Shown: positions 1-5,964 of the stretch, piece by piece
Layout: each line of letters starts with the position of its first letter
How positions within the stretch are numbered: the first letter of the stretch is position 1
Assembly (NCBI GenBank): GCA_028713595.1
Contig: JAQTNZ010000168.1
Span: 1 to 6,202, forward strand
Length of the DNA: 6,202 bases
Direction of reading: 5' to 3'
DNA from: Methylovulum sp.
GTDB taxonomy: Bacteria > Pseudomonadota > Gammaproteobacteria > Methylococcales > Methylomonadaceae
Made by a program: the position numbers and the translations under genes
The notes under the pieces: model-generated
Databases searched by the model: none
Told to the model about the DNA's origin: nothing
What the model saw: only the letters and a program-made list of their open reading frames with translations

Positions 1-1
1 T

Positions 2-1141
2 GCCGGTATCCATTTTAATTATTCCGTCCCCGAAGCCTTATGGCCGGTCCTGCACCGGCAAGAAAACAGCCCTTTGAGCTTGGCGGACTTCATTGCCACG
101 TCTTATTTTGGGCTGATCCGTAATTTTCAGCGGGTGGGTTGGTTGATTTTGTATCTGTTCGGCGCATCGCCGGCAATTTGCAAAAGTTTTTTTAACAGCC
201 GCCCCGAATTGATGGCGCAGTTTGAGCAATTCGACGGGCATACGCTGTACCATCCTTATGCAACCTCGTTGCGCATGAGCGATATTGGCTATAAAAGCAA
301 AAACCAGGCGAACCTAAAGATCGATTATAATTCCTTATCCGGTTATGTTGACAGCCTAAGCCTAGCCATCAATACGCCCTACCCTGAATATGAGGCCATC
401 GGTACGGTGGTCGATGGGCAATACCGCCAGTTGAACACCCATATCCTGCAAATTGAAAACGAATTTTATAGCACGATGCGCCCCAAGCAAATTGCGCAAT
501 CTTGCGAAAAACCAACGGTCGCCTTAAAACGCCGTGGGGTGCGCTATGTGGAAATGCGTTCCTTAGATTTGGACATTTTCCATCCGCTAGGCATAGAAAC
601 CGACACGGCGCACTTTACCGAAGCTTTGCTGCTGACGTGTTTGTTGACGGATAGCCCATTAATGACCGAACAAGACCACGCCACCAATAACAGCAACCAA
701 TTGGCGGTCGCCCATGCCGGACGCAAACCGGGGTTGGAACTGGCAAAAAATGGCGGCACAGTGCCTTTGGCCGACTGGGCCCATGAGATTCTGGCGGCCA
801 TGCAGCCAGTTTGCGCGGTTTTGGATGCAGGCCATCCACAGACACCGTATAGCGCCGCCCTGAAAACCCAACAAGCCAAAATTGACAATCCTGAGCTGAC
901 CGCCTCGGCACGGCTGCTGGCGACCATGCGCGAACGCTCACAAGCGTTTGCAGGTTTTGCCATCGCCAAATCGAGCGAATATGCGCATTACTTTCATAGC
1001 CAGCCCCTAGATACGGCCACAAACCAGGCTTTTCTTGAGGTGGCGGCACAATCCCATGCCAAACAACAGGCCATCGAAAGCCAGCCGCAATTGCCTTTTG
1101 ACGAATTCCTGCACCGCTACTTTACCCAAACTTGTTCCTAG
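2..1141 (+). CDS. gshA: Glutamate-cysteine ligase (gamma-glutamylcysteine synthetase), proteobacterial type, 5'-truncated by window edge
   Basis: This enzyme catalyses the first step of glutathione synthesis in the cytoplasm: ATP-dependent joining of the glutamate gamma-carboxyl to cysteine. The frame is open from base 2, so the TTG at 74 is internal and not the start. The 379 visible codons begin with GIHFNYSVP, which matches GVHYNFSLP near residue 147 of E. coli GshA (518 aa), so about 145 N-terminal residues lie outside the window and the full length would be near 525. Other matching blocks are YLFGASPAIC, PYATSLRMSD, LQIENEFYSTMRPK, YVEMRSLD (Glu codon 551-553, Arg codon 557-559) and GRKPGLEL. 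From family knowledge, the His of the first block and the Glu/Arg of YVEMRSLD lie in the metal/ATP site; both are kept. The C-terminal third diverges more, as is usual. The stop is three bases before cysH, suggesting co-transcription. No frameshift was seen. Confidence 0.96.
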   Translation, partial: AGIHFNYSVPEALWPVLHRQENSPLSLADFIATSYFGLIRNFQRVGWLILYLFGASPAICKSFFNSRPELMAQFEQFDGHTLYHPYATSLRMSDIGYKSKNQANLKIDYNSLSGYVDSLSLAINTPYPEYEAIGTVVDGQYRQLNTHILQIENEFYSTMRPKQIAQSCEKPTVALKRRGVRYVEMRSLDLDIFHPLGIETDTAHFTEALLLTCLLTDSPLMTEQDHATNNSNQLAVAHAGRKPGLELAKNGGTVPLADWAHEILAAMQPVCAVLDAGHPQTPYSAALKTQQAKIDNPELTASARLLATMRERSQAFAGFAIAKSSEYAHYFHSQPLDTATNQAFLEVAAQSHAKQQAIESQPQLPFDEFLHRYFTQTCS

Positions 1142-1144
1142 CCC

Positions 1145-1873
1145 ATGCACACCATTGACATTAACGCATTACAAAACCAACTGCACCATAAAAGCCCCCG
1201 TATCATCCTGAAAAACGCCTTGTCCTTGTTCGACAATATCGCCATTTCCTTCAGTGGCGCCGAGGATGTGGTGCTGATTGACATGGCTTTGAACATCAGG
1301 AAAGACATCTCGGTCTTTTGTCTGGACACGGGCCGCTTGCATCCTGAAACCTACCGTTTTTTGGAAAAAGTCCGCAAACATTATCAGATCGACAACGACA
1401 TCTTAACGCCTGACCGTAATGTGCTGGATGAATTTGTCAAGCGCAAAGGCCTGTTCAGTTTTTATGAAGACGGCCATCATGAGTGTTGCGCCATCCGCAA
1501 GGTGGAGCCATTGTCACGCAAACTGGCCGGAGCCGATGCCTGGATAACCGGGCAACGCAAAGACCAAAGCGCAGACACGCGCCAGCATATCCCCGAAGTG
1601 GAGTTGGATAAGACTTTTTCGACTGACGAACGGCCATTGGTGAAGTTCAACCCCTTGCTGAACTGGAGTTCGGCACAAGTCTGGGATTATATCGAAGCCT
1701 ACCAAGTGCCTTTTAACGAACTCCACGAGCGCGGCTTTATCAGCATCGGTTGCGAACCCTGCACCAAAACCGTATTGCCCAACCAACACGAACGCGCCGG
1801 ACGCTGGTGGTGGGAAGCGGAAACCAAGAAAGAATGCGGGTTACATGCGGGCAATCTGAAAAACAATATCTAA
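1145..1873 (+). CDS. cysH: Assimilatory adenylyl-sulfate (APS) reductase, [4Fe-4S] thioredoxin-dependent type
   Basis: It reduces adenylyl sulfate to sulfite and AMP with electrons from thioredoxin, a cytoplasmic step of sulfate assimilation to cysteine. The 242-residue protein has the PP-loop SFSGAED at 35-41, [10 protein letters not shown] at 61-70, GQRKDQS at 136-142 and the catalytic tail KKECGLH with Cys231. It also carries the Cys114-Cys115 pair and Cys203-x2-Cys206. In this family those four cysteines bind a [4Fe-4S] cluster and mark APS reductases; the E. coli PAPS reductase CysH lacks them. The substrate is therefore probably APS, although databases often name such genes phosphoadenosine phosphosulfate reductase. 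The ATG lies three bases after the gshA stop with no clear Shine-Dalgarno, so translational coupling is likely. The protein appears complete for the family. Confidence 0.95.
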   Translation: MHTIDINALQNQLHHKSPRIILKNALSLFDNIAISFSGAEDVVLIDMALNIRKDISVFCLDTGRLHPETYRFLEKVRKHYQIDNDILTPDRNVLDEFVKRKGLFSFYEDGHHECCAIRKVEPLSRKLAGADAWITGQRKDQSADTRQHIPEVELDKTFSTDERPLVKFNPLLNWSSAQVWDYIEAYQVPFNELHERGFISIGCEPCTKTVLPNQHERAGRWWWEAETKKECGLHAGNLKNNI

Positions 1874-1899
1874 ACCTTAACAGATAAGCCATCCTGCCA

Positions 1900-1928
1900 T
1901 TGCATTCATGCCGGTTATCCACTATGTT
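1900..1928 (+). promoter_or_regulatory. Weak candidate sigma70 promoter before the acyltransferase gene
   Basis: TTGCAT (1900-1905) and TATGTT (1923-1928) are separated by 17 bases in the 89-base gap after cysH. They match the consensus at 3 of 6 and 4 of 6 positions, so this is only suggestive. If used, transcription would begin near 1935, upstream of the ATG at 1963 but after the ATG at 1924, which would favour the later start. The genes could equally be read through from cysH, since no terminator was seen in the gap. Confidence 0.2.
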
Positions 1929-1962
1929 TAACCGCATAATCCCATACTACCCGCAAACGGCA

Positions 1963-3021
1963 ATGACCCAGCCTTCCGCCACCCGCAACAACACTATCGA
2001 CATCTTACGCGGTATCGCCATTTTCACTATGGTCGCCGCCAATCTGAGCGACTCGTTGCTGCAAGCCGAAGACAAAGTGTTGGCATTTCGCCTGTATGGC
2101 AGTTTCGCCGCCCCCTTGTTCGTTATGCTCGCGGGTATGATGGTGGTCATCACCCAAGCCAAACATGGTGGTTTTATCCACTACCTGCAACGTGGCTTAT
2201 TGATTATCGGTTGTGGCTGTTTGCTCGATACGGCGGTCTGGCAAATCTGGCCTTTGTTGGATTACGATGTGCTGTACCTGACAGGCTTGGCGATACCCCT
2301 CGTTTATCTGCTGTCGCGCTATTGTCGCCCCAGCGTCCGGCTAGGTGTCGCCCTATTGTTGGTGTTGGCCACCCCTCCCCTACAAAGCCTGTTCGGTTAT
2401 CGGGAAGAGCTTGTCAGTGTCGAATGGGCGGCGTTAAGTTACCAAGACTATGCGCACCTGCTGTTTTCTGCCAGCACCCTGCAACGGCTAGTGCTGGATG
2501 GCTGGTTTCCGCTACTGCCGTGGCTGGGTTTTGCCATCGTGGGCAGCACCTTAGGCACCTATTACGTCAACGGTTATCCGCTCACCGCCCGCTCCCTGCT
2601 CCTGACGGGTTTGACTCTGGTAGGCACAGGCATCGCCATCTGGCTTTGGCAACAACCGCATCTGGTGATCCGTGACGGCTATTCCGAATTGTTTTACCCG
2701 CCCACCATCGGTTATGTCCTGACCGCCTGCGGCCTGATCTTGTGCGGCTTTTATGCTATCGGAAAAACCCAACATTTGGCCCTCTACCGGCCCTTCCTAA
2801 CATTGGGCCACGCCAGCTTATTCATGTATAGTTTCCATCAACTGATCCTGGTTGCCCTGCTCAAACCGATAGCCGCATTGAACAGCCAGCCGTTATTGCC
2901 ATTCTTGCTGACTTATACGGTGGTCATTGCCGTTATGATCGCCACGGGCTATGGCTTGGCGGCCATCAAGCGACGCTATAAAAAACTGCCGTTTATCGTG
3001 CGTTTTTTGATAGGCAGTTAA
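1963..3021 (+). CDS. Acyltransferase-like integral membrane protein (HGSNAT/DUF1624-like)
   Basis: The product is a polytopic inner-membrane protein of the acyltransferase superfamily, most like the heparan-alpha-glucosaminide N-acetyltransferase/DUF1624 group. That group is thought to move acyl groups across the membrane onto sugars; the substrate here is unknown. With the ATG at 1963 it has 352 residues. It begins with the family signature IDILRGIAIF (12-21), and has DGWFPLLPWLGF (179-190) and LGHASLFMYSFH (281-292) late in the chain. About ten hydrophobic segments are visible, roughly at 14-34, 44-64, 76-96, 102-119, 124-141, 183-200, 209-229, 247-266, 280-300 and 310-335, and the C-terminus is basic. 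In-frame alternatives are ATG 1924 and TTG 1900; none has a strong Shine-Dalgarno. I chose 1963 because it leaves a short N-terminus before the LRG motif, as in relatives. The first segment reads MVAANLSD where many relatives have a His. The next gene starts 18 bases downstream, so they are probably one operon. Confidence 0.8.
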   Translation: MTQPSATRNNTIDILRGIAIFTMVAANLSDSLLQAEDKVLAFRLYGSFAAPLFVMLAGMMVVITQAKHGGFIHYLQRGLLIIGCGCLLDTAVWQIWPLLDYDVLYLTGLAIPLVYLLSRYCRPSVRLGVALLLVLATPPLQSLFGYREELVSVEWAALSYQDYAHLLFSASTLQRLVLDGWFPLLPWLGFAIVGSTLGTYYVNGYPLTARSLLLTGLTLVGTGIAIWLWQQPHLVIRDGYSELFYPPTIGYVLTACGLILCGFYAIGKTQHLALYRPFLTLGHASLFMYSFHQLILVALLKPIAALNSQPLLPFLLTYTVVIAVMIATGYGLAAIKRRYKKLPFIVRFLIGS

Positions 3022-3039
3022 CATAGGCTGGGATTAAAA

Positions 3040-4722
3040 GTGACCGCAAAAAAAATCGCCAGAAATGCCCTTTGCCCCTGCGGCAGTGGTCATAAATATA
3101 AAAAATGCTGCCAAGGCCAAGCCGCACCATCACCTACGGCACAAGCCATCCCTATCCCTAAGCTGGCGACCATTGCCGATTTGCTCAAATCCGGCTTGGC
3201 CTATCAGCAAGCCGGACAATTGGCACAAGCAGAAGCCTTGTACCGGCAAGTTTTGCAACAATCGCCAGGACAGCCCGATGCCCTGCATTTGCTGGGCCTC
3301 ATCGCCTACCATGTCGGCAAACACGACACAGCCTTGCAACTCATCAACGAGGCCATCCGTTACGCCCCCAACTCGGCGGTGTTTTACAATAATCTGGGGT
3401 TGGTGCTCAAAGAGCTGGCGCAATGGGAGAGCGCCATTGCCGCCCACCAAAAAGCCTTGGCATTGCAACCCGATTACGCGCAAGCCTATAATAATCTTGC
3501 CGTCCTGTTTAAAGAACAAGGACATTTGGACAAGGCCATAAGCCATTTCAAACAAGCTATTGCTATTGGCCCCCAGTTGATAGAAGCCCATAGCAATTTA
3601 GGTTCTTGCTATAAAGACACGGGGGAATTTGCCTTAGCCATCGCCTGCCATCAACAGGCCCTTTTGCTGAACCCCGATTATTTTGCCGCCTACAATAATT
3701 TGGGCCGCGTCTTTGAAGCCATTAATGACCTGCCCCAAGCTATCAGCTATTTCCGTAAGGCTATCGCCTTAAACCCACAGGATGCCGAATTGCAGCATAA
3801 CCTTGCCATTGTGCTATTGAAATCCGGTGAATTTGCCGAAGGCTGGCAATATTATGAAAGCCGCTATCACCCAAGCCGAAAAAACCCCAACACCCAGCCA
3901 CCCAAACTGCCTTTCCAACAATGGCAAGGCGAACTGCTAACGGGCAAAGCCCTGCTGATATGGACAGAACAAGGTTTTGGCGATGAAATCCAATTTAGCC
4001 GTTATGTGCTGATACTGAAAGCAATGGGGGCGGCCCGCATCACCTTAACCTGCAAAGCCCCCTTAAAACCGTTGCTGGCAACGCTTGCCGATGTCGATCA
4101 GCTACTGGTTGCCAAAGAAATCACAAGCATCGGCTATCACGATTTTTGGACGTTTCCGCTGAGTATCCCGCTGCATTGCGCCACCACCTTGGACACTTTG
4201 CCCGCTTACCCCCAATATCTTGCCGCATTACCCGAACGCATCCAGCACTGGCAGCCAAAATTGCCTACAGCCCGCTTTCGGGTGGGTCTGGTCTGGAAAG
4301 GCTCCAGCCTGCATAAAAATGACGCTAACCGCTCCATCAGCCATCTAAACCTGTTGGCTCCGGTATGGGGTGTCGGGGGCATCACCTTTATCAGCTTACA
4401 AAAAGGCCAGGGGGAAGACGAAACTGACGGCTTGCCACTGCTTCATCTGGGTTCGGACATCCAAGATTTTGCCGATACCGCAGCCATCGTTGCCCAACTG
4501 GACCTGATCATTTGCGTGGACACCGTTATCGCCCATCTGGCGGGTGCGCTAGGTAAACCCGTTTGGTTGCTGCTGCCGTTTTCGGCAGACTGGCGTTGGC
4601 TGACCGGACGCACAGACAGCCCTTGGTATCCGCAAATGGTTTTATTTAGGCAAAGCCGCCACGGGGATTGGGCGGACGTTTTTGAACAGGTTAAGGCACG
4701 GTTATTGGCAATGGTTGAATAG
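3040..4722 (+). CDS. SEC-C motif / TPR / GT9-like glycosyltransferase fusion protein
   Basis: This 560-residue protein has three parts. Residues 11-24 form a SEC-C zinc motif (Cys12, Cys14, Cys23, Cys24, with CGSGHKYKKCC), as found at the C-terminus of SecA and in many stand-alone proteins. Residues 43 to about 270 hold six TPRs plus a partial one: a proline recurs at 76, 110, 144, 178, 212 and 246, exactly every 34 residues, with repeated YNNLG/A motifs. Residues about 295-560 resemble the C-terminal domain of many bacterial TPR proteins related to glycosyltransferase family 9 (ADP-heptose transferase fold): WTEQGFGDEIQFSRY (308-322), VGLVWKGSS (415-423) and CVDTVIAHLAGALGKPVW (492-509). It has no signal peptide and is probably cytoplasmic. 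Sugar transfer to a protein or glycan is inferred; donor and acceptor are unknown. The GTG start is chosen because it keeps the SEC-C motif; the next methionine is near residue 329. A weak GGGA (3030-3033) precedes it. Domain calls are firm, function is not. Confidence 0.88.
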   Translation: MTAKKIARNALCPCGSGHKYKKCCQGQAAPSPTAQAIPIPKLATIADLLKSGLAYQQAGQLAQAEALYRQVLQQSPGQPDALHLLGLIAYHVGKHDTALQLINEAIRYAPNSAVFYNNLGLVLKELAQWESAIAAHQKALALQPDYAQAYNNLAVLFKEQGHLDKAISHFKQAIAIGPQLIEAHSNLGSCYKDTGEFALAIACHQQALLLNPDYFAAYNNLGRVFEAINDLPQAISYFRKAIALNPQDAELQHNLAIVLLKSGEFAEGWQYYESRYHPSRKNPNTQPPKLPFQQWQGELLTGKALLIWTEQGFGDEIQFSRYVLILKAMGAARITLTCKAPLKPLLATLADVDQLLVAKEITSIGYHDFWTFPLSIPLHCATTLDTLPAYPQYLAALPERIQHWQPKLPTARFRVGLVWKGSSLHKNDANRSISHLNLLAPVWGVGGITFISLQKGQGEDETDGLPLLHLGSDIQDFADTAAIVAQLDLIICVDTVIAHLAGALGKPVWLLLPFSADWRWLTGRTDSPWYPQMVLFRQSRHGDWADVFEQVKARLLAMVE

Positions 4723-4851
4723 AAAAAAATTATATAAAATCAAAATATTATACTAAAAAATGGTGTGCGGTTTTTTTTAATGTCCAGCCGTAATCCTAAT
4801 GCTATACTTTCCGGCAAACATATACCCTTAACCGCACAAGAGGACACCGAC
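4723..4851 (+). promoter_or_regulatory. AT-rich leader with possible promoters and a 9-bp inverted repeat before the Uma2 gene
   Basis: The 129 bases between the glycosyltransferase-like gene and the Uma2 start are much richer in A and T than their surroundings, chiefly at 4723-4780. Two TATACT hexamers, at 4749-4754 and 4803-4808, could be -10 elements; neither has a good -35 at the right distance. TGTGCGGTT (4764-4772) is the reverse complement of AACCGCACA (4830-4838), which abuts the ribosome binding site. A run of eight T at 4771-4778 has no GC-rich stem before it, so I do not call it a terminator. Confidence 0.35.
4838..4844 (+). promoter_or_regulatory. Ribosome binding site that fixes the Uma2 start
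   Basis: AAGAGGA lies seven bases before the ATG at 4852. It is the best Shine-Dalgarno match in this part of the window. It argues for the ATG at 4852 over the in-frame GTG at 4765 or ATG at 4780, neither of which has such a site. Confidence 0.75.
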
Positions 4852-5442
4852 ATGGGCTTGGCACTTAAAGACAGCCAATATTACTGTTATGGCGATTACC
4901 TGACTTGGACTGATGATAGCCGTTATGAACTGATTGATGGCCAAGCCTATGCAATGTGCCCGGCACCTGATTTGGCGCATCAGGATGTGGCAGGGGAAAT
5001 TTATCGGCAAGCGGCTAACATTTTGGCAGGAAAACCTTGCCGGGCCTTTATAGCGCCCGTGGATGTACGCTTGCCGAAACATAATGAAGCCGACCAGCAC
5101 ATTGACACCGTTGTGCAACCGGACGTGCTGGTGGTGTGTGACAGTGGCAAATTGGACAGGCGCGGGGTTCGGGGCGCGCCGGATTGGGTGGTGGAAGTGT
5201 TATCCCCCGCCACCGCCAGCCATGACCAAATCCGCAAACGTGCGCTTTATGAGCGCAGTGGGGTCAAAGAATATTGGCTGATCCATCCCATAGACCATTT
5301 ATTGACCGTTTACCGCTTAGATGGGGCTGAATACGGCAAGCCGGCGCTTTACGAATTGCGCGGCGAAACCCAAGTGAGCGTATTGCCCGATATTGTCATC
5401 CACTGGGATGAGCTGGTCAGCCGTCTGCCGACTGATTATTGA
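4852..5442 (+). CDS. Uma2 family (DUF820) PD-(D/E)XK nuclease-fold protein
   Basis: Uma2/DUF820 proteins have a restriction-endonuclease-like fold and are often many-copied in cyanobacteria and other environmental bacteria; their cellular role is not established. From ATG 4852 the product has 196 residues, the usual family length. The conserved blocks are in order: YELIDG with Glu26, HQDVAGEIYR near 43-52, PVDVRL (69-74), VVQPDVLVV with Asp91, APDWVVEVLSP with Glu115, Lys129 followed by YERSGVKEYWLIHP (133-146). The acidic residues and the lysine expected of the PD-(D/E)XK site are all present, so the fold looks intact and possibly active. The frame is open upstream to a GTG at 4765, but that would add 29 residues of atypical sequence and ignore the AAGAGGA site. 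No partner gene of a toxin-antitoxin or restriction system is next to it. The AT-rich gap upstream suggests its own transcript. Confidence 0.9.
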   Translation: MGLALKDSQYYCYGDYLTWTDDSRYELIDGQAYAMCPAPDLAHQDVAGEIYRQAANILAGKPCRAFIAPVDVRLPKHNEADQHIDTVVQPDVLVVCDSGKLDRRGVRGAPDWVVEVLSPATASHDQIRKRALYERSGVKEYWLIHPIDHLLTVYRLDGAEYGKPALYELRGETQVSVLPDIVIHWDELVSRLPTDY

Positions 5443-5467
5443 CGGGGCAAAAGCATTGCGCCCCGTC
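5441..5467. terminator. Hairpin between convergent genes, possible bidirectional terminator
   Basis: GACGGGGC (5441-5448) and GCCCCGTC (5460-5467) form a perfect, GC-rich 8-bp stem with an 11-base loop. The left arm begins within the TGA stop of the Uma2 gene, and the minus-strand lipoprotein gene ends 32 bases beyond the right arm. The position suits a shared terminator, but neither strand has a T-tract after the stem, so intrinsic termination may be weak or the hairpin may instead protect mRNA 3' ends. Confidence 0.45.
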
Positions 5468-5498
5468 CCAACTTAAATGCCGGACACCCCGCCATAAA

Positions 5499-5906
5499 CT
5501 AGCGGTTAGGCACCAAAACCACTGATTTTGTTTCCGGCATAGACCACATCGCCCCCGTCAAAGGGTCAACAATCAGCAAGCCAATAGGGCCGCCGAACAA
5601 AAAATTGCCCCAATACCAACCGTTCAATTTTGCATCCAATGAAGTGCTTTGCGGACTAAAGCCCTCTTTTTGGAGCTTAAGGGTATATTTTTCACCTCTA
5701 AAATAGCCCGCATCGGATTTTAACGTGACTGTTGAAGGCGTTGTGCCACTGTGCACCATTTTACCTTGATGATTGGTCACGACAAATTCGGCTTGGCTAG
5801 GGACGCTAGTGAGGGTGACTGGATTGGGGGAATGGTTGACAATACTGGCGCAGCCTGACAACAAGGCCAACGTTAATGCGATCACGATATTCTTTTGCAA
5901 CAACAT
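5499..5906 (-). CDS. Putative outer-membrane lipoprotein with PEGA-like domain
   Basis: The 135-residue product starts with a short basic stretch and hydrophobic core ending in the lipobox LLSGC, so signal peptidase II should cut before Cys19. The residues after it are Ala-Ser, not Asp, which by the Lol rule suggests outer-membrane sorting. Residues about 30-86 resemble a PEGA domain: VTLTSVPSQAEFVV, then SGTTPSTVTL and KLQKEGF, the pattern of small beta domains in surface proteins. The C-terminal part (96-122) is rich in glycine and aromatics, with WYWGNFLFGG and VDPLTGAMW. I recall similar tails in uncharacterised gammaproteobacterial lipoproteins. It could make a hydrophobic hairpin. The function is unknown. 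The start is well supported by AAGGA six bases upstream. It may be the second gene of a transcript that includes the reading frame at the right edge. Confidence 0.85.
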   Translation of the reverse strand: MLLQKNIVIALTLALLSGCASIVNHSPNPVTLTSVPSQAEFVVTNHQGKMVHSGTTPSTVTLKSDAGYFRGEKYTLKLQKEGFSPQSTSLDAKLNGWYWGNFLFGGPIGLLIVDPLTGAMWSMPETKSVVLVPNR

Positions 5907-5912
5907 AAAAAA

Positions 5913-5917
5913 TCCTT
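5913..5917 (-). promoter_or_regulatory. Ribosome binding site of the lipoprotein gene
   Basis: On the minus strand AAGGA lies six bases before the ATG at 5906-5904, inside an otherwise A/T-only stretch. The surrounding leader (5907-5940) is very AT-rich. TTGTCA (minus strand, 5939-5934) resembles a -35, but no -10 sits at a proper distance, so I do not call a promoter. Confidence 0.7.
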
Positions 5918-5964
5918 AAAAATAAATTAAAAATGACAAAAAGCGGTAAGCGTGGCCAGTTCGT

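Noticed and set aside
544..1049. Overlapping minus-strand open frames of 141 and 144 codons inside gshA.
   Set aside because: They lie antisense to a strongly conserved gene, and their translations are rich in Trp, Cys and Pro with no recognisable motif; they are shadows of gshA codon use.
1912..1934. Inverted repeat CGGTTA / TAACCG with an 11-base loop after cysH, considered as a terminator.
   Set aside because: The stem is only six pairs, and no T-run follows on the plus strand; chance is likely.
1900..1962. TTG 1900 or ATG 1924 as the start of the acyltransferase-like protein.
   Set aside because: Neither has a Shine-Dalgarno, and both add residues before the LRG signature that relatives usually lack. 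ATG 1924 remains possible.
2211..2675. A 154-codon plus-strand frame inside the acyltransferase-like gene.
   Set aside because: It is out of frame with the membrane protein, whose signatures continue across the whole region; the alternative product is Arg/Pro-rich and motif-free.
3065..3591. Long alternative frames on both strands over the TPR region.
   Set aside because: Repeated codons of the TPRs create matching open frames; the 34-residue periodicity is only in the main frame.
4771..4778. Run of eight T after the glycosyltransferase-like gene, considered as an intrinsic terminator.
   Set aside because: No GC-rich stem lies directly before it; the complementary arm is 57 bases downstream, on the wrong side for termination.
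4765..4851. GTG 4765 start giving a 225-residue Uma2 protein.
   Set aside because: The extra residues are atypical for the family, and a clear AAGAGGA site sits seven bases before the ATG at 4852.
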